Below are positions 1-7,423 of a DNA stretch of 8,935 nt, in pieces; position 1 is the first letter of the stretch; every line of letters begins with the position of its first letter. The notes below the pieces were generated by a model. That model searched no databases, had not been told where the DNA came from, and saw nothing but the letters and a program-made list of their open reading frames with translations. The stretch is from Porphyrobacter sp. UBA7686 (GTDB lineage: Bacteria; Pseudomonadota; Alphaproteobacteria; Sphingomonadales; Sphingomonadaceae). Both the position numbers and the translations under genes were made by a program. The DNA is taken from the NCBI GenBank assembly GCA_002482865.1, contig DLGU01000091.1, forward strand, positions 1 through 8,935, given 5' to 3'.

Positions 1-1587
1 GTGCAGGTGCGCGAGCAGGTTGACGGCAAACTGTTCGATTACAAGAGCGTGCCTGCCGAAAGCCTTGCAGGGTGGCTGGCAGAGGTGTGCGAGAGCAGCG
101 CCAAGATCGCCTATGATCCGTGGCTCCACACCTGGGCCTGGGTCGAGGCGCTGGAAAAGCAGGTGGAGCCCAAGGGCATCACCCTCGTCGCCGCTGACAG
201 CAACCCGATCGACGCGGTGTGGGCCGATCGCCCCGCGCCCTCGCCCGCGCAAGCGAGGGTGCATGACGAAGCCTTGGCGGGGCGTTCATCGGCAGACAAG
301 CGCGCCGCTGTTGCCGATTGGCTGGCGCGCGAAGGCCATGATGCGGTGGTCATCCCCGCGCTCGATTCGGTGGCATGGCTGCTCAACATTCGCGGGGCGG
401 ACGTCGCGCATACCCCGGTCGCGCTGTCCTATGTCATCGCCCGCAAGGATGGCAGCGCGGAATTGTTCATCGCGCCGGAGAAAGTGACGCCGGAACTCGC
501 CCGCCATCTCGGCAATGCGGTCACGATCCGCGACCGGGCGGCGTTCGAGGCTGCGCTGACGGGCGAATTTGCCGGGCAGAGCGTCGCGCTCGATCCCGAT
601 TTCGCGGTGGTCGGCATCGCGCAGGCGTTGCGCGCAGGCGGCGCGGCATTCGCGTTCAAGCAGGACCCGACAATCCTTGCCAAGGCGATCAAGAACCCCG
701 CCGAACAGGACGGCCACCGCGACGCGCAGGCGCGCGACGGGGCGGCGGTGAGCCGCTTCCTGCGCTGGCTGGAAATCGAAGCGCCGGGGGGCGGCGTGGA
801 CGAGCTTTCCGCCGCCGCCCGCCTGCAAGCCTTCCGCGCAGAAGACCCGGGCCTCAGCGATTTGAGCTTCGACACCATCTCGGCCGCGGCAGGCCACGCC
901 GCGCTGCCGCATTACAAGGTGGACGAGGACAGCAATATCCCGATCCCGCCGTCCTCGATCTATCTGGTCGATTCGGGCGGGCAATATCCCGGCGGCACCA
1001 CCGACATCACCCGCACCGTGTGGGTGGGGCCGGGCGAACCCACCGCCGAAATGCGTGATCGCAACACCCGCGTGCTGAAAGGCCACATCCAGCTGGCCCG
1101 CGCGGTTTTCCCGCAAGGCACCTGCGGCGGCCAGCTCGATGTGCTGGCGCGGCAATATCTGTGGGAAGCGGGCGTCGATTATGCCCACGGCACCGGGCAC
1201 GGGGTGGGCAGCGTGCTCGCCGTGCACGAAGGCCCGCAGCGCATAGCCAAGCCTTCGGGCGGGCAGGCCGGGACGGGGCAGGAATTGCACGCGGGCATGA
1301 TCCTCTCCAACGAGCCGGGCTATTACAAGCCGGGCGCCTTCGGCATCCGGATCGAAAATCTGGTGCTGGTCGAGGAGCGCCAGATCGAGGGGATGGAGGG
1401 CAGGTATCTCGGGTTCGAGACGCTGACCTTCGTGCCATTGGATCGCAAGCTGATCGACAAGGCGCTGTTGACGGCCGAGGAAATCGCGTGGGTCGATGCC
1501 TATCACGCACAGGTCCGGGCGTTGCTTGCGCCGAGGCTGGAGGGTGAGGACTTGGCGTGGGTGGAGCGGGAGACCGCACCGCTTTAA
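1..1587 (+). CDS. Aminopeptidase P family (M24) metallopeptidase, 5'-truncated by window edge
   Basis: Likely a cytoplasmic Xaa-Pro aminopeptidase that removes an N-terminal residue preceding proline, using a dinuclear metal centre. The visible 528 codons hold the end of the first creatinase-like N-terminal domain, a second such domain (about residues 85-220) and the C-terminal pita-bread M24 domain (about 225-528). The metal ligands are recognisable: D324 (LVDSGGQY), D335 (TTDITR), H400 (HGTGHGVG), E438 (SNEPGYY) and E452 (RIENLV); H304 and H409 fit the other conserved histidines. The GTG at base 1 is not credible as a start: in three-domain family members the sequence LQVREQVDG follows a FVDGRYT-like strand, so roughly 75-80 residues probably lie upstream of the window. 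The stop is one base before an inverted repeat that may serve as its 3' end. The family assignment is firm; substrate preference is inferred from the family. Confidence 0.93.
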   Translation: MQVREQVDGKLFDYKSVPAESLAGWLAEVCESSAKIAYDPWLHTWAWVEALEKQVEPKGITLVAADSNPIDAVWADRPAPSPAQARVHDEALAGRSSADKRAAVADWLAREGHDAVVIPALDSVAWLLNIRGADVAHTPVALSYVIARKDGSAELFIAPEKVTPELARHLGNAVTIRDRAAFEAALTGEFAGQSVALDPDFAVVGIAQALRAGGAAFAFKQDPTILAKAIKNPAEQDGHRDAQARDGAAVSRFLRWLEIEAPGGGVDELSAAARLQAFRAEDPGLSDLSFDTISAAAGHAALPHYKVDEDSNIPIPPSSIYLVDSGGQYPGGTTDITRTVWVGPGEPTAEMRDRNTRVLKGHIQLARAVFPQGTCGGQLDVLARQYLWEAGVDYAHGTGHGVGSVLAVHEGPQRIAKPSGGQAGTGQELHAGMILSNEPGYYKPGAFGIRIENLVLVEERQIEGMEGRYLGFETLTFVPLDRKLIDKALLTAEEIAWVDAYHAQVRALLAPRLEGEDLAWVERETAPL

Positions 1588-1588
1588 A

Positions 1589-1684
1589 CCCCCGTCCCGG
1601 GCTCGACCCGGGACCCAGCTGACTTCTGCCGCTCGCAACCGATTGAAAGAAAAGCGGGGTCCCGGGTCAAGCCCGGGACGGGGG
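1589..1684. repeat. REP-like inverted repeat with 28-bp arms
   Basis: The left arm 1589-1616 and right arm 1657-1684 are reverse complements over 28 positions with a single mismatch (C/T near the centre), separated by 40 bases. Each arm is itself nearly palindromic around CCCGGG...CCCGGG, so either arm alone could also fold. The element starts one base after the peptidase stop codon and ends just before the promoter region of the next unit. Elements of this style are dispersed in many alphaproteobacterial, especially sphingomonad, genomes. It could act as a bidirectional transcript end or RNA stabiliser; no T-run follows either arm, so a classical intrinsic terminator is not supported. Confidence 0.8.
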
Positions 1685-1692
1685 AAGGCTGC

Positions 1693-1721
1693 TTGAAGCA
1701 CCCCCAATGTTCCTGTAATGT
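1693..1721 (+). promoter_or_regulatory. Candidate promoter of the VOC-cupin unit
   Basis: TTGAAG (1693-1698) and TAATGT (1716-1721) are separated by 17 bases and resemble sigma-70 type -35 and -10 boxes (4/6 and 3/6 matches). The implied start of transcription is near 1728, about 30 bases before the start codon. The match is modest. It gains some weight because the putative LexA site overlaps the -10 box. Confidence 0.35.
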
Positions 1722-1723
1722 TC
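1709..1723 (+). promoter_or_regulatory. Putative LexA (SOS) operator, GTTC-N7-GTTC
   Basis: The sequence GTTC-CTGTAAT-GTTC matches exactly the direct-repeat operator established for LexA in alphaproteobacteria (GTTC-N7-GTTC). Both half-sites are preceded by AAT, giving AATGTTCC twice. It sits 34 bases before the VOC start codon and overlaps the candidate -10 box, a suitable place for repression. Only eight bases are constrained, so a chance match in the genome is possible; position is what raises confidence. Confidence 0.5.
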
Positions 1724-1757
1724 CCCTATCGATTCGCATCACATGGGAGGAAACACG

Positions 1758-2150
1758 ATGATCGGCTACGTCACCTTGGGCACCAATGATCTGCCGCGCG
1801 CGGCGGCGTTCTATGACGCGCTGGCCGCGCATTTCGGGGTCGGGCGGATGATGGATACCGAGGCGTTCATCGCCTGGGGCGAATGGGGCGGCGCGCCGGG
1901 GATTGCGGCGACTCTGCCGTTCGATGGCCAGCCCGCCACCGTGGGCAACGGCGTGATGGTCGCGCTCGAAGTGAAAACGCCGGAAGATGTTGATGCGATC
2001 CACGGTATCGCGATGGCGCACGGCGGGAGCGACGAAGGCGCGCCCGGACCGCGCGGCGAGGACGGCTTCTATGCCGGCTATTTCCGCGATCCCGATGGCA
2101 ACAAGCTGAACGCCTTCTGCATGGTCGCAGCCACCGGCGACGGTTCGTGA
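1758..2150 (+). CDS. VOC-fold (glyoxalase/bleomycin-resistance-like) protein
   Basis: A 130-residue protein of the vicinal oxygen chelate superfamily, as shown by the N-terminal MIGYVTLGTNDLPRAAAFYDAL strand-helix and the C-terminal motif YFRDPDGNKLNAF (about residues 108-120). These are two beta-alpha-beta-beta-beta modules, the normal size for a single VOC domain. The usual last metal ligand, a Glu three residues after GN, is Asn118 here, so a glyoxalase I activity should not be assumed; the substrate is unknown. The ATG at 1758 is chosen over the in-frame upstream ATG at 1743 because GGGAGG (1745-1750) sits 7 bases before it as a ribosome binding site. Its stop overlaps the start of the cupin gene by 4 bases, implying translational coupling. 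A putative LexA site lies upstream, so DNA-damage control is possible. Confidence 0.88.
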   Translation: MIGYVTLGTNDLPRAAAFYDALAAHFGVGRMMDTEAFIAWGEWGGAPGIAATLPFDGQPATVGNGVMVALEVKTPEDVDAIHGIAMAHGGSDEGAPGPRGEDGFYAGYFRDPDGNKLNAFCMVAATGDGS

Positions 2151-2542
2151 CCGCGCCCCGGCTGGAGGAGCGGTTCATCCATCTCAGCCTCGGCGCCAAG
2201 GCCGAGGTGCTGCCGCCTTTCACCGGGATGGAATGGTACGAAGCCTACGGCGCGCGTGCTGCCGCTGACGGAGCGGAAGGGCGGCTGGTGTCGCAATACA
2301 CCTTCTCCGAAAGCTGGACTTCATGGGAGATGCATCCGGCGGGCGCCGAAGTGGTGATCTGCGTGGCCGGGTCGATGGTGCTGGTGCAGGAGTTCCCCGA
2401 TGGGCAGCTTGCAGAAGTGGCGCTGGCGGCGGGGGACTATGCGATCAACCCGCCCGGCGTGTGGCACACCGCCGATGTGGCAGAGAGCGCAACCGCGATC
2501 TTTATCACCGCCGGGGAGGGCACCGAGCACCGCCCGCGCTAA
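2147..2542 (+). CDS. Small cupin-domain protein
   Basis: A 131-residue single-domain cupin, probably cytoplasmic (no signal peptide). Cupin motif 1 is WEMHPAGAEVVICVAG (residues 60-75) with H63 and E68; motif 2 is GDYAINPPGVWHTADV (96-111) with H107. Motif 1 carries one His where many metal cupins carry two, so metal binding may be reduced or use other ligands. The C-terminal TAGEGTEHRPR looks like a conserved signature of this subfamily. The GTG start at 2147 overlaps the VOC stop (GTGA), so the two are almost certainly one operon with coupled translation. The product could be a small-molecule-binding partner or accessory enzyme of the VOC protein; the function is unknown. A Rho-independent terminator follows at 2660-2682. 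Confidence 0.85.
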   Translation: MTAPRLEERFIHLSLGAKAEVLPPFTGMEWYEAYGARAAADGAEGRLVSQYTFSESWTSWEMHPAGAEVVICVAGSMVLVQEFPDGQLAEVALAAGDYAINPPGVWHTADVAESATAIFITAGEGTEHRPR

Positions 2543-2659
2543 GACCGGCTGCGGCTTTCCTACTGCCGCACCGCGCCGCTATGCTTCGCCCTGCTCTTTC
2601 ACATTGTCGTCCCCCGGCCCGAGCCCGCACGCAACGCACCCCCTCCCCCCCGGGACAGG

Positions 2660-2682
2660 GCGAAGTGTCAACTTCGCTTTTT
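2660..2682 (+). terminator. Rho-independent terminator of the VOC-cupin unit
   Basis: A perfect 7-bp stem GCGAAGT (2660-2666) / ACTTCGC (2671-2677) with a GTCA loop is followed at once by five T residues (2678-2682). Two G-T pairs could extend the base of the stem. It lies 118 bases beyond the cupin stop on the same strand, with no other plus-strand gene between. Confidence 0.7.
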
Positions 2683-2757
2683 GGCTTCAAGCATCTGAAT
2701 TATAGCATGAAATTACACAAAAGGGCGCTTGACACCCTGTCAAGTTTGTCAACTTCG
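2666..2757. repeat. AT-rich island with repeated TGTCAA motifs and a 7-bp palindrome
   Basis: Between the convergent cupin and herA genes the base composition drops sharply to AT-rich (about 2683-2722). TGTCAACTTCG occurs twice as a direct repeat, at 2666-2676 and 2747-2757. Between these lies the perfect inverted repeat CTTGACA-CCC-TGTCAAG (2728-2744). On the minus strand that hairpin is followed five bases later by TTTT, so it may be a weak terminator for herA; its TTGACA/TGTCAA halves also look like a dimeric repressor operator. On the minus strand TGCTATAAT (2707-2699) matches an extended -10 box but has no good -35. The first repeat forms part of the cupin-unit terminator. Confidence 0.6.
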
Positions 2758-2765
2758 GCGGATCG

Positions 2766-4304
2766 TCAGCGCATCAACCCGCCGATCAAGTTCCTGACGA
2801 AAGCGGTCGCACCAGTGCGCAGCGGATTGGCGCCGGACTTCTTGCCCAGCACCGCCGCCACCGCGATCGAAGCCAGCGAACCGCCCGCCGCAGTCATCGC
2901 GCTCTTGCCCGCCTTCTCCCACACAGACGGCGTCTTGCGCTCACGCTTGCCGACTTCCTCGCGTCCCTTTTCAGCGACTTCCTCCGCCGTCGCAGCCGCA
3001 TCGGCGGCCTTGGCGGCGAGCACTTCGGCGGCGCTTTCGCGGTCGGCGCGGGTGTCGTATTTGCCGTCGAGCGGGCTGATCGACTGAATAATCGCACGCT
3101 CCTTGGGCGTCACCGGGCCAAGGCGCGAACGCGGCGGCTTGATCAGCGTGCGCTCGACAATGGTGGGGGCGCCGTCTTCATCCAGCGTGGAGACCAGCGC
3201 TTCGCCCACCTTCAATTCGGTGATCGCGGTCTCGACATCGAGCTTCGGATTGACCCGGAACGTCTCCGCCGCCGCCTTGATCGCGCGCTGGTCACGCGGG
3301 GTGAAGGCGCGCAAGGCATGCTGCACCCGGTTGCCAAGCTGGCCGGCAACCTCCTCTGGAATATCAATCGGATTCTGCGTGACGAAGAACACGCCCACAC
3401 CCTTGGAACGGATCAACCGCACCACGTTTTCGATGGTGTCCTGCAAGGCCTTGGGCGCATCGTCGAAGAGCAAGTGCGCCTCGTCAAAGAAGAACACCAG
3501 CTTGGGTTTCTCCGGATCGCCGACTTCGGGCAGGCTCTCGAACAGTTCCGCCAGCAGCCACAGCAGGAACGTGGCGTAAAGCTTGGGGCTGCGCATCAGC
3601 TTGTCGGCAGCGAGCACGTTGACATAGCCGCGGCCCTGCTCGTCCACCTTCAGGAAATCATTGATCTCCAGCGCGGGCTCACCGAAGAAATTGTCCGCCC
3701 CTTGCGCCTCGAAGGATAGCAATTGTCGCTGGATCGAGCCGACCGAAGGCTTGGTGACATTGCCGTATTTGCCGGACAATTCGGCGGAGTTTTCGTTCGC
3801 CCAGGCCAGCAGCGCCTGCAAGTCGCTAAAGTCGAGCAGCAGCAAACCGTTCTCGTCGGCATAGCGGAAGATGATCTGCAGCACGCCTTCCTGCGTCTCG
3901 TTCAGATCGAGCAACCGCGACAGCAGCAACGGCCCCATTTCCGACACCGTGGTGCGGATCGGGTGGCCCTGTTCGCCGTAGAGGTCCCAGAAGATCACCG
4001 GATTGTCGGTGTAGGTGTAATCGGTGATGCCGAGTTCCTTGGCGCGGCTTTCCAGCTTTTCGGCGTGCTTGAAGGTCGGCGAACCCGGCATGGCGATGCC
4101 CGACAGATCGCCCTTCACGTCGGCAACGAACACCGGCACGCCCGCCTTGGAGAAGCTCTCGGCGATGCCCTGCAAGGTCACGGTCTTGCCGGTTCCGGTC
4201 GCGCCCGCGATCAACCCGTGGCGGTTTGACCGGCTCAGCGCGAGCGCTTGCCGCGATCCGTCCGACCCCAGCCCCAGATAGATATCGCCCGCTTGCTCGC
4301 CCAT
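2766..4304 (-). CDS. HerA-like (DUF853) P-loop ATPase
   Basis: A 512-residue cytoplasmic ATPase of the HerA/FtsK-type DUF853 family, predicted to be a DNA-pumping or DNA-processing helicase; the precise role of this bacterial branch is poorly defined. The Walker A motif is GATGTGKT (residues 34-41) within [19 protein letters not shown]; Walker B is LVFFFDEAH with D274-E275; the sensor-like VFFVTQNP (306-312) and [19 protein letters not shown] (321-339) follow. An Ala/Glu-rich charged linker (about 420-455) leads to a short hydrophobic, glycine-rich C-terminus ending [10 protein letters not shown], as usual for the family. The ATG at 4304 is preferred to the longer frame starting at 4406 because the extra 34 residues do not look like family sequence and GGGGA lies 6 bases upstream of 4304. 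It is transcribed alone, divergent from pabB and convergent with the cupin gene. Confidence 0.9.
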   Translation of the reverse strand: MGEQAGDIYLGLGSDGSRQALALSRSNRHGLIAGATGTGKTVTLQGIAESFSKAGVPVFVADVKGDLSGIAMPGSPTFKHAEKLESRAKELGITDYTYTDNPVIFWDLYGEQGHPIRTTVSEMGPLLLSRLLDLNETQEGVLQIIFRYADENGLLLLDFSDLQALLAWANENSAELSGKYGNVTKPSVGSIQRQLLSFEAQGADNFFGEPALEINDFLKVDEQGRGYVNVLAADKLMRSPKLYATFLLWLLAELFESLPEVGDPEKPKLVFFFDEAHLLFDDAPKALQDTIENVVRLIRSKGVGVFFVTQNPIDIPEEVAGQLGNRVQHALRAFTPRDQRAIKAAAETFRVNPKLDVETAITELKVGEALVSTLDEDGAPTIVERTLIKPPRSRLGPVTPKERAIIQSISPLDGKYDTRADRESAAEVLAAKAADAAATAEEVAEKGREEVGKRERKTPSVWEKAGKSAMTAAGGSLASIAVAAVLGKKSGANPLRTGATAFVRNLIGGLMR

Positions 4305-4404
4305 TCCTGATCCCCGTAAAACTCTGTCTGGCGCTGATGTGCAGGGGCCGTCCGCAGCGGTCAAGTTCTCGACAGCGGCGCACATTTGGCTAAGGCTAAC
4401 CGGC
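4305..4404. promoter_or_regulatory. Divergent intergenic region, herA / pabB promoters
   Basis: This 100-base gap must hold both divergent promoters. On the minus strand TTGACC (reverse complement of 4359-4364) is a 5/6 match to a -35 box for herA; on the plus strand TCGACA (4369-4374) is a 5/6 match for pabB. Neither has a convincing -10 box at normal spacing, so only the region, not exact elements, is supported. AAGG (4392-4395) may be the pabB ribosome binding site. Confidence 0.3.
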
Positions 4405-6219
4405 ATGGGTCAGACTACGCCTTTCGTGCTGCTTGACGATGCCCGCGCTGGAGAGACGGCTGCCGACGCTTTGCTGTACGAAGCGCCGCGCGCGCTGTTT
4501 GTGGCGCATCGGCCCGATGAGGTGGACAGCGTTCTGGCTGCTGCCGAGGCTGCCCGCACGGCGCAGGGCGGGTCGCTGGCGGGCTATATCGCCTATGAAG
4601 CCGGCCTCGCGCTGGAGCCGAAGCTGGCAGGCCTCGCCGCCGCGCGCAGCGGAGCCGCTGGGCCGCTGGTGTGGCTGGGGCTGTTCGATGCGCCGACGCG
4701 AATTGCCGCAAGCGATGTGCCCAGCTGGCTCGCCGCGCGGGCGGAGGGCACCGGCACGCTCGGCCCGATGGAGCCGCAGCTTTCCCCCGGCGGATACGAG
4801 GCGGCGTTCAACGCCCTGCGCGAGGCGATCCACGCGGGCGACATCTATCAGGCGAACCTCACCTACCCGCTGGCCGGTTCCTTCCGCGGCGATCCGGTCG
4901 GGCTCTATGCCGCCCTGCGCGATGCGGCAGCGGCAGGCTATGGAGGGCTGATCTTCGACGGTTCGCACTGGCTGCTGAGCTTCTCGCCGGAGCTGTTCGT
5001 CGCGCTCAATGGCGCTGAGGCCAAGGTGAAGCCGATGAAGGGCACCCGCCCGCGCAGCCCGGAACCAGCGGCAGACGCGGCGCTGGCGGAGGATCTCGCT
5101 ACCTCGGTGAAGGACCGGGCCGAAAACCTGATGATCGTCGATCTGATGCGCAATGATCTGTCGCGCGTGGCCGAAGCGGGCAGCGTCCATGTCGATGCGC
5201 CCTTCGCGGTCGAGAGCTACCCGACGGTGCACCAGATGGTCTCGACCGTCCGCGCGCGGCTTAGCCCCGGCAAGGGCGCGATGGATCTGGTGCGGGCGCT
5301 GTTCCCCTGCGGCTCTATCACCGGCGCGCCCAAGATCCGGGCGATGGAACTGCTGGGCGCAGTGGAGCGCGATGCGCGCGGGCCCTATTGCGGCGCAATC
5401 GGGCGGATCGACGCGGATGGCCATGCCGCCTTCAATGTTGCGATCCGCACGCTGCGCCTGACCCCGATCGAGAACGGGCAAGGATCAGCTGTGCTCGGCA
5501 TTGGCTCGGCGATCGTGGCGGATAGCGATGCGCTGTCCGAACGGCGCGAATGCGAGGTCAAGGCCGGTTTCCTGCGCCGCGCCGCACCCGGTCTCACCGC
5601 ACCGCAATTCGACCTGATCGAGACGATGCGGTTCGAACCGGACAGCGGCATCGCCCTGCTGGAACTCCACCTCGCGCGGATGAAGGCGAGCGCGGCCACG
5701 CTGGGTTTCGCGTTTGATCGCCACGCCCTGCGCAACCAGATCCAGGCGCTGTGCTTTGAACTCGACGCCCTGGCGCGTGTGCGGCTGCTGGTGGCGCGCT
5801 CTGGGGCGAGCGCGCTCGAAACCGGGCCGCTGCCCGCGCCCTTGGGCGAGCCGGTCAAGGTCGCAGCGCTGCCCAATCCGCTCGATCCATCGGACTGGCG
5901 GCTGGCGCACAAGACCTCGGACCGCGGCTTTTACGAGGAGGCACTGGCGGCCGCCCGCAGCTTTGGCGCGGACGAGGCCCTGCTGGTGCGCGGGGATGGC
6001 CTCGTCACCGAAGGCAGCTTCACCTGCGTCTTTGCGGATGGACCCGATGGCGTGCTGTTGACGCCGCCCGCCCACCTCGGCCTGCTCCCCGGCGTGCTGC
6101 GCGAACATCTGCTCAGCGACGGCAAGGCGCGCGAGGCGGAATTGACGCTGGACGATCTCGCCAGCGGCTTCTGGATCGGCAATGCCCTGCGCGGATTGAT
6201 GCGGGCAGAGCTGGTCTGA
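4405..6219 (+). CDS. pabB: Aminodeoxychorismate synthase component I fused to aminodeoxychorismate lyase (PabB-PabC)
   Basis: A 604-residue bifunctional enzyme for p-aminobenzoate, the folate precursor. Residues about 1-395 are a chorismate-binding domain that aminates chorismate; residues about 400-604 are a class IV PLP-dependent fold that eliminates pyruvate to give PABA. PabB motifs: DIYQANLTY (146-154), MKGTRPR with K212 (Lys here rather than Ala separates PabB from TrpE), [31 protein letters not shown] (from 303) and GPYCGAIG. Lyase motifs: FDLIETMRF (from 402), HKTSDR with the PLP lysine K503, and [10 protein letters not shown] with E536. Ammonia would come from a PabA glutaminase encoded elsewhere. 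ATG 4405 is chosen over 4339 because [12 protein letters not shown] fits the family N-terminus and AAGG lies 9 bases upstream; the longer form would add 22 unconvincing residues. First gene of a plus-strand block with rluA and arfB. Confidence 0.93.
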   Translation: MGQTTPFVLLDDARAGETAADALLYEAPRALFVAHRPDEVDSVLAAAEAARTAQGGSLAGYIAYEAGLALEPKLAGLAAARSGAAGPLVWLGLFDAPTRIAASDVPSWLAARAEGTGTLGPMEPQLSPGGYEAAFNALREAIHAGDIYQANLTYPLAGSFRGDPVGLYAALRDAAAAGYGGLIFDGSHWLLSFSPELFVALNGAEAKVKPMKGTRPRSPEPAADAALAEDLATSVKDRAENLMIVDLMRNDLSRVAEAGSVHVDAPFAVESYPTVHQMVSTVRARLSPGKGAMDLVRALFPCGSITGAPKIRAMELLGAVERDARGPYCGAIGRIDADGHAAFNVAIRTLRLTPIENGQGSAVLGIGSAIVADSDALSERRECEVKAGFLRRAAPGLTAPQFDLIETMRFEPDSGIALLELHLARMKASAATLGFAFDRHALRNQIQALCFELDALARVRLLVARSGASALETGPLPAPLGEPVKVAALPNPLDPSDWRLAHKTSDRGFYEEALAAARSFGADEALLVRGDGLVTEGSFTCVFADGPDGVLLTPPAHLGLLPGVLREHLLSDGKAREAELTLDDLASGFWIGNALRGLMRAELV

Positions 6220-6276
6220 ACCACGCCCGCTCAGGACAGGCTTAGACAAGCATCGGGCGAGCGGTTAGTGGGGCCC

Positions 6277-6954
6277 ATGGCTGATATCAAAATCCTCTAC
6301 GAAGACGGCGAAGCGCTGGTGATCGACAAGCCTTCGGGCATGTCAGTCGATCGGCCGCGCAAAGGCGGAATCTGTCTGGAAGACCACCTCGAGCGGTTGA
6401 AGCTGGGCTTCCAGCGTCCGCCGGTCGCGGTGCACCGGCTCGACACCGATACAAGCGGCTGCCTGCTGCTCGCCCGTAACCCCAAGTCGCTCGCACGGTT
6501 CAACAAGGCGTTCGAGGAGCGGCTAGTCGGCAAGACCTATCTCGCCATCCTCGCCGGGCATCCGCAGGGGACGGAAGGGACGATCGAGCTTTCGCTGTCG
6601 AAGATCAGTTCGGCGGAAAAGGGCTGGCGCATGATCCCGGCCAAGAAAGGCAAACCGGCCGTCTCGCACTGGGAACTGGTGGGCGAGCTTGGGCCGCACA
6701 GCCTGATCCGCTTCCGCCCCGAAACCGGCCGCACGCACCAGCTGCGGGTCCATGCCTTGGCCGGCCTCGGCCTGCCACTGCTGGGCGATCCGATCTATGG
6801 CGCGGGTAATGCGCCGGGTGCCAAGCGCACGATGCTCCATGCCGAAAGCCTGACCGTCACCCGCCCCGGCAAGCCCGCGATCGAAGCGCGCGCTGCGCTG
6901 CCGCTCGATTTCCTCGCACTAGGGGCGAAGGATGGCGGGGCGACAGATGGATGA
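6277..6954 (+). CDS. RluA-family RNA pseudouridine synthase
   Basis: A 225-residue enzyme that isomerises uridine to pseudouridine in rRNA and/or tRNA. The catalytic motif HRLDTDTSG (residues 53-61) contains the nucleophilic aspartate D56; the N-terminal ALVIDKPSGMSV and the C-terminal RFRPETGRTHQLRVH and GDPIYG motifs are all intact. It lacks an N-terminal S4 domain, which with its short length suggests the RluA type (23S U746 / tRNA U32 in E. coli) rather than RluC or RluD, but target sites cannot be read from sequence. ATG 6277 is preferred; an in-frame GTG at 6268 would add three residues. The gene follows pabB after 57 bases and its stop lies inside the start region of the ArfB gene, so the pair is probably cotranscribed and coupled. 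Confidence 0.9.
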   Translation: MADIKILYEDGEALVIDKPSGMSVDRPRKGGICLEDHLERLKLGFQRPPVAVHRLDTDTSGCLLLARNPKSLARFNKAFEERLVGKTYLAILAGHPQGTEGTIELSLSKISSAEKGWRMIPAKKGKPAVSHWELVGELGPHSLIRFRPETGRTHQLRVHALAGLGLPLLGDPIYGAGNAPGAKRTMLHAESLTVTRPGKPAIEARAALPLDFLALGAKDGGATDG

Positions 6955-7375
6955 CGATTCGCCTGAACCGCTAAGCGCGCGCGCGATCCGGTTGGCGAGC
7001 GAGAGCTTTCTCGCAGGCTCCGGCCCCGGCGGGCAGAACGCCAACAAGGTCGCGACCGAAGTCGAACTGCGGGTGAATATCTACGCGCTGCGCCTCAGCC
7101 CGCCGGTGTTTGCGCGGCTGCGAGCGTTGGCGGGCGCGAAGCTGGCGGGTAACGGCGATCTCATCATCAATTCCAAGGCCCACCGCACGCAGGAGGCCAA
7201 CCGGCAGGACGCGCGCCTCAAGCTGGCGGCGCTGCTGGAAGAGGCCCAGACCGAGCCCAAGCGCCGCGCCAAGACCCGCCTCAACCGGGTGGGCAAGACC
7301 GAGCGGCTCAAGGTCAAGAAGGTGCGCGGTACGGTGAAGGCCAATCGCGGCAAGCCCAGCAGCGCGGACTGGTAA
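6947..7375 (+). CDS. arfB: ArfB/YaeJ-type alternative ribosome-rescue peptidyl-tRNA hydrolase
   Basis: A 142-residue protein that rescues ribosomes stalled without a stop codon by hydrolysing the peptidyl-tRNA. The GGQ catalytic motif is G28-G29-Q30 in SGPGGQNANKVAT, and the RF-1 type domain continues through LIINSKAHRTQEANRQDA. The C-terminus (about 108-140) is rich in Lys/Arg (KRRAKTRLNRVGKTERLKVKK), the tail that in ArfB enters the empty mRNA channel. Length matches ArfB (about 140) rather than a full release factor. Two starts are possible: ATG 6947 (GCGGGG 6 bases upstream) and ATG 6932 (AGGGG 6 bases upstream, five extra residues). Either overlaps the rluA stop at 6952-6954. It is the last gene before a terminator-like hairpin. 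Confidence 0.9.
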   Translation: MDDDSPEPLSARAIRLASESFLAGSGPGGQNANKVATEVELRVNIYALRLSPPVFARLRALAGAKLAGNGDLIINSKAHRTQEANRQDARLKLAALLEEAQTEPKRRAKTRLNRVGKTERLKVKKVRGTVKANRGKPSSADW

Positions 7376-7394
7376 GCGCACGCCCAACCTCGCC

Positions 7395-7423
7395 TTGACT
7401 TTTCCCCGTGAATCGGCGAATGG
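7395..7423 (+). promoter_or_regulatory. Candidate rpmG promoter
   Basis: TTGACT (7395-7400) is a 5/6 match to a -35 box. A GAATGG at 7418-7423, 17 bases on, is a poor -10. It would fire just upstream of, or into, the hairpin at 7422-7463, which complicates the reading; an alternative promoter within 7465-7528 cannot be excluded. Confidence 0.3.

Noticed and set aside
286..1707. 473-codon open frame on the minus strand opposite the aminopeptidase
   Set aside because: It mirrors the codon structure of the M24 gene, is Arg/Ala/Gly-rich, and has no recognisable motif; long antisense frames are expected in GC-rich DNA. The plus-strand protein has all catalytic residues.
2550..2570. TGCGGC/GCCGCA hairpin just after the cupin stop
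   Set aside because: Only 6 bp with a 9-base loop and no T-run; the T-run hairpin at 2660-2682 is the better terminator.
2323..3087. 254-codon plus-strand frame spanning the cupin end, the intergenic gap and the herA 3' end
   Set aside because: It crosses a good terminator and two real genes in other frames, and its composition changes abruptly along its length.
4339..4404. In-frame N-terminal extension of the pabB frame
   Set aside because: The extra 22 residues do not resemble PabB proteins and would overlap the promoter region; a start at 4405 fits better.
4396..5481. 361-codon open frame on the minus strand opposite pabB
   Set aside because: A shadow of the PabB frame with skewed composition and no family features.
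6224..6259. 6-bp inverted repeat CGCCCG/CGGGCG between pabB and rluA
   Set aside because: Short stem with a 24-base loop and no T-run; common by chance at this G+C content.
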